Source of the DNA: an uncultured Acidobacteriaceae bacterium
Lineage (GTDB): Bacteria; Acidobacteriota; Terriglobia; Terriglobales; Acidobacteriaceae
Length of the DNA: 64,000 nt
Reading direction: 5' to 3'
Assembly: GCA_903911925.1 (NCBI GenBank)
Contig: CAIWFH010000080.1
Coordinates: forward strand, 1-64,000
Part shown: positions 8,834 through 17,079 of the stretch, in pieces
How the letters are laid out: every line of letters starts with the position of its first letter
Numbering within the stretch: the first letter of the stretch is position 1
Made by a program: the position numbers and the translations under genes
The notes under the pieces: model-generated
What the model saw: the letters and a program-made list of their open reading frames with translations, nothing else
Told to the model about the DNA's origin: nothing
The model's database searches: none

Positions 8834-10369
8834 TCACTTTTGCGGGCCTCCACCTGAGCCGGATCCTGGGGATGAAGACTTGTCAACGACCAGCGGCTTC
8901 TCGGGTTCCATGCTTTGAATCAACTGCTCCACCGGAATGGTCGCGGGTTGCGGGGCCGCGACGGCTCCAGCCTGTTTTGCGTCGGGGGTATTCATAGGAA
9001 TGCCCGAGTTGGGAGACAGGAATTTTTCCGGGAACTTCAAATGCGGCAGAGCGTCGCCGGCCTTGATTGGATCAACAAGTTCAGGAGTCACGATCACGAT
9101 GAGTTCGGAATTTGTCTTGTTCTTTGAGATGGATTGAAAGAATTTGCCCAGAATCGGAATGCTGCCCAGGAATGGGATCTTCTGGAAGGTCTGGGTTTCG
9201 CGATTGTCGAGCAGACCGCCGATGGCGAAGCTTTGACCCTCGCCCAGTTCAACCTCGGTGCTCACTTTTCTAACGTCGATAGCCGGGATATCGAATCCCG
9301 AGACCTGCACTGCGTTTGTAAAGTCAAGCGAACTAACCTCGGGAGCGACCTGCAGACGAATGGTGCCGCGCGGTGTGATGGTGGGAATGAAATTGAGACG
9401 AATTCCATATTCTTTGAACTGAATGGTCACCGACGATCCTGTACTGCTCCCTGTGCTGCCCTGGACCACCGGATAAGGATATTCTCCGCCGGCAAGAAAG
9501 CTGGCCTGCTTGCCGTTCTGGGCGAGCACGTTGGGCTCGGCCAACACTTGCACGAGTCCCTGGGACTCAAGTGCTTGAATAGTTGCGCCGAGATTCAGGC
9601 CGGGAAAGAAGGCAAAGAGATTCAATTCGTTCGAAAGGATGGCTGAAGCAGCCGTGGTGCCGCTGGGAAGGCCAATTGTGGGTGGCGAGAACTGGCCGGT
9701 CGAAGCTCCGCCAAGGGTGTTTCCGAAGCCTGAACTGAAGAGGTTGAGCCCGAGCGAATTGCTTTTGCTGCGGTCAACACTGGCGAAGACGACCTTGAGC
9801 AGAATCTGCGGCTCCGCGGCAGGCACCTCTACGTTAAGCAGGTTTACAACTTTGCCGGAGGCTGACGCTATTTGAACGGCGCGGTTGGAACTGTTGAGAT
9901 CTTTCGCGATTCCGCTGAGAAAGATTGTGCCGCTTTCAAAGGTGACCTTCAATGGCTGCCCGGGAAGTTCGCGATCCAGCTCGCGACGAATTCCTTCAAG
10001 GCGATCAATGGACTCGCCGGCGCCGGGACGGATCTTGACGTTGAAGAACTGACGGGCGCCGCCTTGTTCCCAAATGATGAGGGTTGTGTCGCCGGGTGCC
10101 TTGCCGTTTACCAGGATTTCATTGCGACTGACCGCGATGGCTTCGGCAAAGTCGCCCAGGCCGACGGCAACACGTTCAACAGGCTTGGCGCAATCGATGA
10201 GCACAGACCTGCCGACAACGACAACCATGTCGTTTGCCGAGTCATGACTTAGAGCCGCGGTGGAGTGCGAAGCTGAAGAGGGAACCTGGGCAAACAGGAC
10301 CATGGGCGCAGAAATGCAAAAGAAGATTGCGCTGAAAAACGCTGAAGTTGAGATGGACTTGGCTCTCAC
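8834..10369 (-). CDS. cpaC: Tad/Flp pilus secretin (RcpA/CpaC)
   Basis: A 511-residue outer membrane secretin through which the Flp pilus exits. It has a signal peptide (to about residue 28), a pilus-assembly N-terminal domain with the ring-building VVGRSVLIDC...NEILVNGKAPGDTTLIIWEQGG segment, a BON-like segment, and a C-terminal secretin domain with VLAEPNVLAQNGKQASFLAGGEYPYPV and the distal EVELGEGQSFAIGGLL...PFLGSIPILGKFFQS...ELIVIVTPELV motifs. The C-terminus is a Pro/Gly/Ser-rich tail. Its start overlaps the cpaB stop by four bases, so translation is coupled. Confidence 0.93.
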   Translation of the reverse strand: MRAKSISTSAFFSAIFFCISAPMVLFAQVPSSASHSTAALSHDSANDMVVVVGRSVLIDCAKPVERVAVGLGDFAEAIAVSRNEILVNGKAPGDTTLIIWEQGGARQFFNVKIRPGAGESIDRLEGIRRELDRELPGQPLKVTFESGTIFLSGIAKDLNSSNRAVQIASASGKVVNLLNVEVPAAEPQILLKVVFASVDRSKSNSLGLNLFSSGFGNTLGGASTGQFSPPTIGLPSGTTAASAILSNELNLFAFFPGLNLGATIQALESQGLVQVLAEPNVLAQNGKQASFLAGGEYPYPVVQGSTGSSTGSSVTIQFKEYGIRLNFIPTITPRGTIRLQVAPEVSSLDFTNAVQVSGFDIPAIDVRKVSTEVELGEGQSFAIGGLLDNRETQTFQKIPFLGSIPILGKFFQSISKNKTNSELIVIVTPELVDPIKAGDALPHLKFPEKFLSPNSGIPMNTPDAKQAGAVAAPQPATIPVEQLIQSMEPEKPLVVDKSSSPGSGSGGGPQK

Positions 10370-11214
10370 TGTTTTTCCTCGTGAGATTCGAATTTTTGCT
10401 CACTCCGCTGCGACCCGTTGAAGACGACTACCGAGTACATGAGCGGCGCGGGCTTGCGCGTCTTGCCTGCAATTGTGCTGACTTTGGCTGCGGGCTTGAC
10501 CGTTTCGCCGAAGAGACTTGAAAGGGCGGTTCCCGGCAGCTTTCCTGTTGCCGTGTCGAGAGGGTTGCGCAGCACGAGCTGGATATGGGTGTGGGCGCTG
10601 GCAAGGCTCAGGACTTCTGCCTGTTCAGGAGAAACGAGCAGGTTGACCACCTGAACCTTGTTTGGTTTTCCCTCAGTGTCTTTTTGAATATCGGTTCCGG
10701 CGGAGAGGACCTCCAGGTTTTGCAGCAGCGTTCTCACCTCGGGACCATCAATGGAATTTGCCGCGCCGGGAGGATTGCCGGATATGAGGACGTCCACTCG
10801 CATCCCCGGGGTTACGAAGCCGGCGACGCCCACCACTTCATCCACTTTGACCGCGCAAGCTCTCATGCCTTTGCGAATTGTTGCGGCCAAGCCGCCGCCT
10901 GATCCGAGGGATGCGAGACGCGTTTCGAGAATCGGCTCACCTTTATAGAGATCGGATATGACGCCTCGGCCAATTGCGTCTTGCGGCTTGAGGATGGTTC
11001 CAACTGGCGGGGTTCCGGCGATCTCGATGCTGCCAAGATCGGACGAGGCGAGGACAGTGCCCAGCTTGATGTCAGCGGCGGCCGCCACAACCCGGGTGGT
11101 GGTTTGCTTTTTCGCCGTTGTTACGCGATTGCCGACCAGACGGTACACCAGCAGAGAGCAAGCGCCCGCAATAAGAAAGGCAATGGTAAGAACGGTGAGA
11201 AGTCGTCGGTTCAT
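10366..11214 (-). CDS. cpaB: Flp pilus assembly protein CpaB/RcpC (SAF domain)
   Basis: A 282-residue inner-membrane-anchored periplasmic protein. One N-terminal transmembrane helix (LLTVLTIAFLIAGACSLLVYRL) is followed by an SAF domain (ADIKLGTVLASSDL...GRGVISDLYKGEPIL) and the RcpC/CpaB domain (AGFVTPGMRVDVLISG). It is thought to stabilise or gate the secretin encoded immediately downstream. It is the first gene of a three-gene unit with its own sigma54 promoter. Confidence 0.9.
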   Translation of the reverse strand: MNRRLLTVLTIAFLIAGACSLLVYRLVGNRVTTAKKQTTTRVVAAAADIKLGTVLASSDLGSIEIAGTPPVGTILKPQDAIGRGVISDLYKGEPILETRLASLGSGGGLAATIRKGMRACAVKVDEVVGVAGFVTPGMRVDVLISGNPPGAANSIDGPEVRTLLQNLEVLSAGTDIQKDTEGKPNKVQVVNLLVSPEQAEVLSLASAHTHIQLVLRNPLDTATGKLPGTALSSLFGETVKPAAKVSTIAGKTRKPAPLMYSVVVFNGSQRSEQKFESHEEKQ

Positions 11215-11267
11215 TGCAGCATCCTTCTTTGAACGCGCGCCTGGCTGGGAATGTTCGCCCTTCTAGT

Positions 11268-11283
11268 AGCAATTGCGATGCCA
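11268..11283 (-). promoter_or_regulatory. Sigma54 (-24/-12) promoter of cpaB
   Basis: The minus-strand reading is TGGCATCGCAATTGCT: GG-N10-GC with TGGCA and TTGCT. It lies 54 bases upstream of the cpaB ATG, matching the arrangement at flp. Confidence 0.72.
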
Positions 11284-11340
11284 GAGAGAGAAGACCTATT
11301 CGTCTTTGAATCTCGGGTTTAGGCGGCGCGGCAGTGGCAG

Positions 11341-11360
11341 GGTGTGAACGCGTGTATACC
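11341..11360. promoter_or_regulatory. Upstream activator dyad for cpaB
   Basis: GGTGTGAACGCGTGTATACC is an imperfect palindrome centred on ACGCGT (14 of 20 bases match their own reverse complement). Its distance to the -24 element is 57 bases. It shares 17 of 18 core bases with the flp site. Confidence 0.62.
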
Positions 11361-11697
11361 ATTTGGCGGTCTTGTGTATCCGGGCGGACGCGCACAGGTG
11401 GGAGATGAGTTGCGTTCAATGGCTGCGTGCACACGCTTGAGTCGCGACAAAGGCGGAGTCGAGCAGCCGTCTCTTGCAGTAGCCTTGGACTTGAGGCTGA
11501 ATGGGACCGTACAAGCAACGGAAACTAAGTTCGCACGGCTGAGCGCGGAGTTTGGCAATCGCGGTGCAAGGATATCTGGAGGCCACGGGCATGCAGTCAC
11601 CAAGATGCCCGGTGGAACGCCACGATCCTGAATGGCCGGTTCATGAGGACGTGAATTCGATGCTCGAGGTTTTTCGCCTACGCGAACCTTCCACTCG
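11361..11697. other. Intergenic stretch between the cpaB control region and the TonB-like gene
   Basis: About 340 bases. Open frames exist on both strands (for example 11344-11631 plus, from a GTG) but the predicted products have no recognisable domain or ribosome site. I see no RNA gene or repeat. It must hold the promoter of the plus-strand TonB-like gene, which I could not pinpoint. Confidence 0.4.
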
Positions 11698-13113
11698 ATG
11701 TCGCTGTTTACGGACCGTCCACAAAGTGGGCAGGGGCCATCTTCGTTTGCGGTTTCAATCCTGGTGCATGGCGGAGTGATTGGCCTGCTGTGCTACGGAA
11801 TCCTGCACACGCCGCTGATTTCCGATCCCGCGCTCATGACGCGCTACGCCGTGCGGCACCTTGAATTGCACGCCAGGGAGTTGCCGACTTCACTGTCCGG
11901 CGGGGGCGGGGCGAAACGTGCCCTCGAACAATCGCTTGCAAGGGCGATTGAATCTGAAATCCGAGCAACAGAAAAGCGCACGGCATCCTGGCGGATTCCG
12001 CAGTACGCTCCCGCGGCGCAAACGCTGGTGCAGCCGGATCTGCCTCCCAATCTCGCGCTTCTCCAGGAGACCCCGCTCCCAACCGTCGCGATCTGGACGC
12101 CGACAAGGGCGAAGGTCAAGCTAATCGTTCCTCCGCTGCCGCAGAAGGCGGCGTCCGCGGACGTGGAACCCTCGCTGGAGGCGCCGAACGAAGAATTGAC
12201 GCTGTCCGATGTCAGTGTTGCGGCCTCCGCTTTTTCTGTGCCGCTACCTCAGCTTATGCCGAGCACCACTTCGCCGGTGAGAATTGAGCAGCCTGAAGCG
12301 CTGCAGATGGCGCCGGTGATTTCGTCGGAGTCAGCGGCGCAACCTACGGCCACAACCGCGTTGTCGCTCTCTGACTTGCGGATGGAGCAGGGAACGGTGA
12401 CGCTTCCGCCGGCCAACGAGACCGCACCGGCAGGTTCGCTTACGACTCCAGCCCCGGGTCTGTCAGCGGACCCTGCGCAACAGGGGGATGAGGACCGCAC
12501 AAGAAGAAGTGGGACTGCTGCCGTAGGGGATAGCGCGGGCTCACCAGTAGAGACGGTCGTGGGAGCCTCCAGCGAAGCCGTCTTGAACGGAGCAGCGGAA
12601 GGGGCTGGGGCGGGAACTGGAATCGGCAACGGCGACCAGGCGGCAGGCGACCACCTGACGATGCCGAAGACCGGAAGATTCGGGGTTGTGGTTGTGGGCT
12701 CGTCAGTGGATGAAGAGTATCCGGAACTGATGCAGATTTGGGGCGGCAGGGTTGCGTATACCGTTTACTTGCAGGTTGGGCGCTCAAAGAACTGGATTCT
12801 GCAATACTCGCTGCCGCGTTCAGCAAATGTTGCGACTGAGGAAGGCGGGGCTCCGCTGGATGCGCCATGGCCCTACGACATTGTTGTTCCGCATTTGATT
12901 CCAGCGCTTTTGAATGCGGATGCGATGGTGCTTCATGGCCGGGTGAACAGCGCCGGGCGGTTTGAGTCGCTGGTCATCGTTTATCCGGCGCGGGTGCCAC
13001 AGGGAACGCTGGTGTTGAACTCGCTGGCGCAATGGCATTTCAGGCCGGCAAAGAAGGATGGCAACGCGGCGGCGGTGGAGATTGTGCTGGTGATTCCGAA
13101 TGAGGCGGATTAG
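11698..13113 (+). CDS. TonB-like energy transducer family protein
   Basis: A 471-residue protein. One N-terminal transmembrane helix (SILVHGGVIGLLCYGILH) is followed by a long Pro/Ala/Glu/Thr-rich periplasmic linker (about residues 80-310) and a C-terminal TonB-like domain (HGRVNSAGRFESLVIVYPA...GTLVLNSLAQWHFRPAKKDG...VEIVLVIP). Such proteins normally couple ExbBD to outer membrane receptors. No exbB or exbD is nearby. It runs antiparallel to every pilus gene around it, so it may be an insertion or serve another system. Confidence 0.72.
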   Translation: MSLFTDRPQSGQGPSSFAVSILVHGGVIGLLCYGILHTPLISDPALMTRYAVRHLELHARELPTSLSGGGGAKRALEQSLARAIESEIRATEKRTASWRIPQYAPAAQTLVQPDLPPNLALLQETPLPTVAIWTPTRAKVKLIVPPLPQKAASADVEPSLEAPNEELTLSDVSVAASAFSVPLPQLMPSTTSPVRIEQPEALQMAPVISSESAAQPTATTALSLSDLRMEQGTVTLPPANETAPAGSLTTPAPGLSADPAQQGDEDRTRRSGTAAVGDSAGSPVETVVGASSEAVLNGAAEGAGAGTGIGNGDQAAGDHLTMPKTGRFGVVVVGSSVDEEYPELMQIWGGRVAYTVYLQVGRSKNWILQYSLPRSANVATEEGGAPLDAPWPYDIVVPHLIPALLNADAMVLHGRVNSAGRFESLVIVYPARVPQGTLVLNSLAQWHFRPAKKDGNAAAVEIVLVIPNEAD

Positions 13114-13200
13114 GGTGTTCACGGCATGGGCGTGTTGCGGCACGACCAAAGAGGTTGCGGGAAAAGGCGCGAAAATCGATTCAAGCCACGGATGAGCGTA

Positions 13201-13264
13201 GCAGGGGCTAAAGCCCGGCGTTGATTTTGAGTTTTTGGCACGACTAAAGTCGTGCCCTGACACA
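13201..13264. repeat. Two-hairpin intergenic repeat, copy 3
   Basis: It contains ggggctaaagcccgg (13204 on) and the perfect palindrome ggcacgactaaagtcgtgcc (13237-13256), then cctgacacaa as in copies 1 and 2. It lies between convergent ends of the TonB-like gene and tadE. Confidence 0.75.
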
Positions 13265-13352
13265 ACACGGATTTCTGGAACGCGCTCCATGAATGAGCGG
13301 CGCACCCGCCGACGCTTCGCCAAGCGCGGACGGGGACGCCCGCACTTCAGCC

Positions 13353-13372
13353 GGCCGGGAGGCCGGCGCTAC
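13353..13372. repeat. Short GC-rich repeat, first copy
   Basis: ggccgggaggccggcgctac recurs with one change at 57189-57208. The stem ggcc/ggcc can fold. Both copies lie in intergenic space near gene ends. Confidence 0.5.
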
Positions 13373-13404
13373 TCATTTCTGCGGGTTAGTCGCCTCATCT
13401 ACTT

Positions 13405-13878
13405 TTATTGAGAGATGACCATCTGCGATGTGCTGGACATGGAAATGGTCGAAGCAGGAACAAATGGAATGGACAGCGGAAAGCTATATTGAACCTTGAC
13501 CTTTACGAGGTTACCGGAGTTATTGCAAGGCAGAGACGATGGCGTGCAAGCCGATCCGGTGGTGGGCCAGGTTGTGGTGGCCGTGAGTTTGGCGGGCACA
13601 ATGCCCGGAAAATCGAGATTCTGGACGTAAGCCTGAATGTCTGCAGCTTTGGCCGGGCAGGCGGTTGGAAAAGCGGTGCACGCAGATCCGCGGACGATTG
13701 CGAAACGAGTTGCGATCCGGGCCGACGCAGAGAGGGAGTGATAGGTATAGAGCGCCAGACTCATCTGCATGACTCCGAAGAAGAGTGCCAGGATCGCGGA
13801 GGCACAGATTGCCGTCTCTACTACGGATTGTCCTTCGTCCAAGAAAAGGCGGGCGCAAGAGTGACCTTCACGTGCCAT
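13405..13878 (-). CDS. tadE: TadE-like pseudopilin (second)
   Basis: A 157-residue pseudopilin starting at ATG 13878 (MAREGHSCARLF); the upstream gene's stop overlaps this ATG (TAATG). The prepilin-like segment is EG|QSVVETAICASAILALFFGVMQMSLALY, with Glu at +5 after the Gly. The rest is a small Cys-containing exported domain with paired Cys near GSACTAFPTACPAKA. TadE-type minor pilins are cleaved by TadV and needed for pilus biogenesis. It is the last gene of the long tad unit. Confidence 0.85.
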   Translation of the reverse strand: MAREGHSCARLFLDEGQSVVETAICASAILALFFGVMQMSLALYTYHSLSASARIATRFAIVRGSACTAFPTACPAKAADIQAYVQNLDFPGIVPAKLTATTTWPTTGSACTPSSLPCNNSGNLVKVKVQYSFPLSIPFVPASTISMSSTSQMVISQ

Positions 13879-14390
13879 TACTGTTCCACCCTCGCTGACG
13901 CCTGCCCGTTCAAGGTTATGGTGGTTGGCAGGGCGGGATAGTTGTACAAGCAGTTCAACTGTGCGGTTGTGTTGACCTGGACATATTGAAGGATCCGCGC
14001 GGGAGACAGGCATTTGGTTCCGGCATTGGCACAGGTAATCGAGGTTCCATCTGTGCAGACGCAGAAGTTGATTGCCGTGGCCTTGAGTGCGGAAACGTCG
14101 GGCCCGTCATTGACAGCGGCTTGCGCCATTCCGGTCAGGTCCAATGCGGTGTTGCGATTCTGCATTCCATACTGAATGCCGGCGTGAGCTGCGTTCGAGA
14201 CCTCAATACTCGCGTAGACAAAGCGTGCGAAGTCCGCCGACCCGACCAGCAGCAAAGTAAACATGGGCATGAGCAGGGCCAGTTCAAGCATTGCGCTACC
14301 GCGATTGCCGCAGGGCAGGCGGCGCCAGGCAGACGAGCACCTGATTGCGCTTCTGCGAGAATCGGATTTTGACACAATTGGAGTTTTCAT
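13878..14390 (-). CDS. TadE/TadG-like pseudopilin (first)
   Basis: A 170-residue pseudopilin. A basic leader of about 30 residues ends CGNRG|SAMLELALLMPMFTLLLVGSADFARF, a TadE-type segment with Glu+5. The exported part contains four spaced Cys (FCVCTDGTSITCANAGTKC) that may form disulfides. It lies three bases after tadG and overlaps the next tadE, so the three minor pilin genes are coupled. Confidence 0.85.
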   Translation of the reverse strand: MKTPIVSKSDSRRSAIRCSSAWRRLPCGNRGSAMLELALLMPMFTLLLVGSADFARFVYASIEVSNAAHAGIQYGMQNRNTALDLTGMAQAAVNDGPDVSALKATAINFCVCTDGTSITCANAGTKCLSPARILQYVQVNTTAQLNCLYNYPALPTTITLNGQASARVEQ

Positions 14391-14393
14391 GAC

Positions 14394-15602
14394 TTACTCC
14401 ACCAATCTTGCAGCAACGAGCGGCGTCGATACGCCTGGCATCTGGGAATAGTCTTTGAATGAAGCGCCACCAGCAAAGGTGAGAGTTTTGGAGATAACAG
14501 TGGCATAGCTGGTGGTGTTGGTGCCGTTCTCGAGGGTTACATTTGCACTCGGAAAGTAGAGGATGCCATTCAACACCGAACTGGCGCCGCCCTCGACATA
14601 AACGGTGTTCGTGTTGGCGCGATCCTGATAGAAGAGAATGCCGTTATACGTTCCGCTTGTAGGAGCCGTCAGATTGAATGTGATTCCGTTAGTGATCGAA
14701 ACGGAACCGCCGGGAGGAAAATAGAGAGTAACGCCTGTCCCCGTGGTGGTGGTGCCGCCGGCAAGATTCAATTGTCCGTTGATGACATACACTCCGGGCT
14801 TGAGCGTTGCAGTTCCCCCGTTGGCAATGGTGAGGCCGTTGTAACAGATGGTTCCTCCGGCGCTGGGGCCGATGGTATGGGAGCCGTAGCCCAGGTTGGG
14901 GTTTGCCAGACAGGAGCCGGAAGTGAAGGAGGGCGGGGCCAAGTACGCAAGGGGATCGGTGGCGGGGGCCACGCCCTGCGCCGGAGTTGATGGCGTAAGA
15001 TGGCCGCCGTTGTTCACGGTGTATCCTCCGACAAGGTTGACGGCCTGCGCGTTGAGCGTTGCCCCTCCGATGACTTGCAGCGACGTGCTGCTGTTGGAAT
15101 TTGAGAATACCGAGCATCCGGGAATCTGAATGTTGACTCCGTTGCTTACCGAGATGTCGGTTCCCGAGGTTCCAAGCGTGTAGATGCAATTTTTGGTTGG
15201 GCTGTGGCCGGCGACTGCCCTGCCTATTACGGTCATCGAACCCCGGTTGAAAATGTTCATGAAGTATGTTGTCTGGCTCGTGGAGACAATCACTTCGACA
15301 GAACCGGAATTTCCGGCACTGGGACCGCTGAGGGGCGGATTGTTGACCGCAACCTTGGAAGCGCCTTTACCATCGGTCACTCCGTTCCGCGCTGCATCCG
15401 CCTTGGCCGCCGCGGTTACATCTCCATAATTCAATTCTTCCGCGCCGGCGATCGCGGCGCTGTCGGCGGCGGTTTGCATTTGCCGCTCAGCGCGGAACAT
15501 GAGCCCGGCGTCTACCGCAAGCGCGACAAAGCCCAACAAAAGAGGCACGCACAACGCCGCCAAAATGATCGTTTGACCGCTGTCGTCGCTCAGTCGCTTC
15601 AC
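14394..15602 (-). CDS. tadG: TadG-like protein with C-terminal repetitive domain
   Basis: A 402-residue protein. The N-terminal TadG segment (SG|QTIILAALCVPLLLGFVALAVDAGLMFRAERQMQTAADSAAIAGA) is one membrane helix followed by the Ala-rich stalk typical of the family. There is no Glu at +5. From about residue 150 the sequence becomes Gly/Asn/Thr-rich with recurring short blocks (GGTTTTGTGVTLYF, NGITFNLT, GGASSVLNGILYFPSANVTLENG), suggestive of a beta-helix surface domain rather than the usual von Willebrand domain. It probably sits at the pilus base or tip. Confidence 0.83.
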   Translation of the reverse strand: MKRLSDDSGQTIILAALCVPLLLGFVALAVDAGLMFRAERQMQTAADSAAIAGAEELNYGDVTAAAKADAARNGVTDGKGASKVAVNNPPLSGPSAGNSGSVEVIVSTSQTTYFMNIFNRGSMTVIGRAVAGHSPTKNCIYTLGTSGTDISVSNGVNIQIPGCSVFSNSNSSTSLQVIGGATLNAQAVNLVGGYTVNNGGHLTPSTPAQGVAPATDPLAYLAPPSFTSGSCLANPNLGYGSHTIGPSAGGTICYNGLTIANGGTATLKPGVYVINGQLNLAGGTTTTGTGVTLYFPPGGSVSITNGITFNLTAPTSGTYNGILFYQDRANTNTVYVEGGASSVLNGILYFPSANVTLENGTNTTSYATVISKTLTFAGGASFKDYSQMPGVSTPLVAARLVE

Positions 15603-15661
15603 GGCTTCTCCTTGATTCGCCTACAGTAACGCGCAACCGGCGGTGAATTGCGCGGGACGGT

Positions 15662-16531
15662 TCAATTGATGAATCTCGACTCAACATCGTGCAGGGTGAA
15701 CTCTTCCGTTTCGCCGGTGTCCTGCTCCTGCTGCAGCTTTAGTTCGGGGCACTCACCGGACTCCAACCCATCGGGGACGAGAAAGGCGAGTCCTACACCG
15801 TCCGTACCGCAGCGGGTTACTTTCATCTGCACGGCAATGGAAGACTCTGCGCCATCGTCCAGATTGTCTGTTCTCTGTAATGTCATCCAGACGAGCGCGC
15901 CCAGCGGCCAGCGCTTTTCAGTAAGCAGGTAAAGGCCGGTGGCGCTGGCGTCGCGGATTCCGTGAACTACCAACTCAGCGCCGTCCCAGTCATGCGCAAC
16001 GAGGCGTGGCCACACTTTCCTTTGAACTTCGCGGCGATCTTTGAACGGCAGGCGCGGGAGCCACCGAGCTATCGAATTGGTATAGCTTACAGGCGCTTCA
16101 AATACCGCCATGTCAACGCTCCGCTCAAAGCCGCATGTGCTGCCCAGTTGAAACTCCATCTCCTCTGCCTCGCAGATGACGAGCTGGTCTCCGGGCTGAG
16201 TTTGCGAAGCATAGATGGTGTGCGCCGGCAGCGCCAGCACGCTGGCCGCTTCCGGCTTGATGGGGGCCATCCGAATTTTGTGCAGCGATTCCATGACCTG
16301 AATGACCTGGCAATTGCCATCGAGATAAACGAGGTCGAGCGGGGCGGTGGCGCCAATGTTGAAGGTATGAACCTCACTTGACGGAACGACCCACAAACCC
16401 TCGTCGTATCTCTGCATGTGCCTGCCGACGAGGCTCTTGAATTGCGACCTCATGGTTTCAGCCGGGGTAACTCCCAGGCTGAGGAAGCACTCGCTTGTCT
16501 GGTTGTAAACGCAGAATCTCCGGGTTTCCAT
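15662..16531 (-). CDS. DUF192-PilZ fusion protein
   Basis: A 289-residue protein. Residues about 15-110 form a DUF192 domain (SLVGRHMQRYDEGLWVVPSSEVHTFNI...PLDLVYLDGNCQVIQV). Residues about 165-255 look like PilZ: RREVQRK followed by a WPRLVAH strand, then IRDASATGLYLLTEKRWPLGALVWM. The D-x-S-x-x-G box (DASATG) and the preceding Arg pair are the cyclic di-GMP contacts of PilZ. GGAG lies eight bases before the ATG. Its place in the tad operon suggests a c-di-GMP input to pilus assembly. The PilZ call is by motif only. Confidence 0.68.
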   Translation of the reverse strand: METRRFCVYNQTSECFLSLGVTPAETMRSQFKSLVGRHMQRYDEGLWVVPSSEVHTFNIGATAPLDLVYLDGNCQVIQVMESLHKIRMAPIKPEAASVLALPAHTIYASQTQPGDQLVICEAEEMEFQLGSTCGFERSVDMAVFEAPVSYTNSIARWLPRLPFKDRREVQRKVWPRLVAHDWDGAELVVHGIRDASATGLYLLTEKRWPLGALVWMTLQRTDNLDDGAESSIAVQMKVTRCGTDGVGLAFLVPDGLESGECPELKLQQEQDTGETEEFTLHDVESRFIN

Positions 16532-16966
16532 TCAATCTCCGACAGGGGCAAGCATCACTTCCGGACGCTGGCTCTGCGGCCAACTGCCCGTTCAATTTGC
16601 TCCGCATGATGACAGCATTCAAGCCCACTCCCGGCGGCTCATGGCAAACAGCGCCATGCATCACTGGAGGCGGATAGGGCAACTACGCAAGCCGACGCGC
16701 CTGCAAGCGATGTGCAAGGCAGAGCCGGTAAAGTCCAGAGCGAAGCCGAGCCCGCCGTGCCTGGTGTTGCCGCCCGAGCATTGACTTGAAAGACAGCCAA
16801 TCGCTCAATGCGGTTTCTTCAGACGAGCGGATTTAGATTCGCTCCAGGACGGACCACATCGACATCCGCCACAGAAGCGGCGGAGCTTTCCTCCCGGAGG
16901 ATTGCAGGGTTGGCAAGCGGATTTCGTGCTGAGCCCTGAGCCACCAACCCTTGACGCGAATCCAGG
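16532..16966. other. 435-base internal gap of the tad operon
   Basis: No convincing gene on either strand; the minus frame 16819-17037 has no ribosome site or domain and overlaps the 31-codon gene. I looked for a cyclic di-GMP riboswitch because a PilZ gene follows, and did not find one. The length is unusual for this otherwise tight operon, so an internal promoter or structured leader is possible. Confidence 0.4.
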
Positions 16967-17062
16967 TTACCTGACCCGAGTGCGACGACGCTGGATGAGA
17001 AATCCCAGCACGACGAAGAAAAGCACGGCGGAAACAATCCGAATGATGGTGACGTTATCCAT
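16967..17062 (-). CDS. 31-residue single-pass membrane protein
   Basis: A mini-gene of 31 codons plus stop: MDNVTIIRIVSAVLFFVVLG followed by FLIQRRRTRVR. AAGGAG lies about nine bases before the ATG. The product is one hydrophobic helix (residues 5-23) with a strongly basic tail, i.e. inner membrane, C-terminus inside. It starts 17 bases after the tadC stop and is co-oriented with the tad operon. I do not know its function; a small assembly factor or a stabiliser of TadB/TadC is plausible. Confidence 0.62.
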   Translation of the reverse strand: MDNVTIIRIVSAVLFFVVLGFLIQRRRTRVR

Positions 17063-17079
17063 ATCGAAACTCCTTTCTC

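Noticed and set aside
11344..11631. Plus-strand 95-codon frame between cpaB and the TonB-like gene
   Set aside because: GTG start inside the activator dyad, no ribosome site, no domain; overlapped by equally long minus-strand frames.
16532..16966. Possible cyclic di-GMP riboswitch before the PilZ fusion gene
   Set aside because: The conserved GEMM core segments were not found on the relevant strand.
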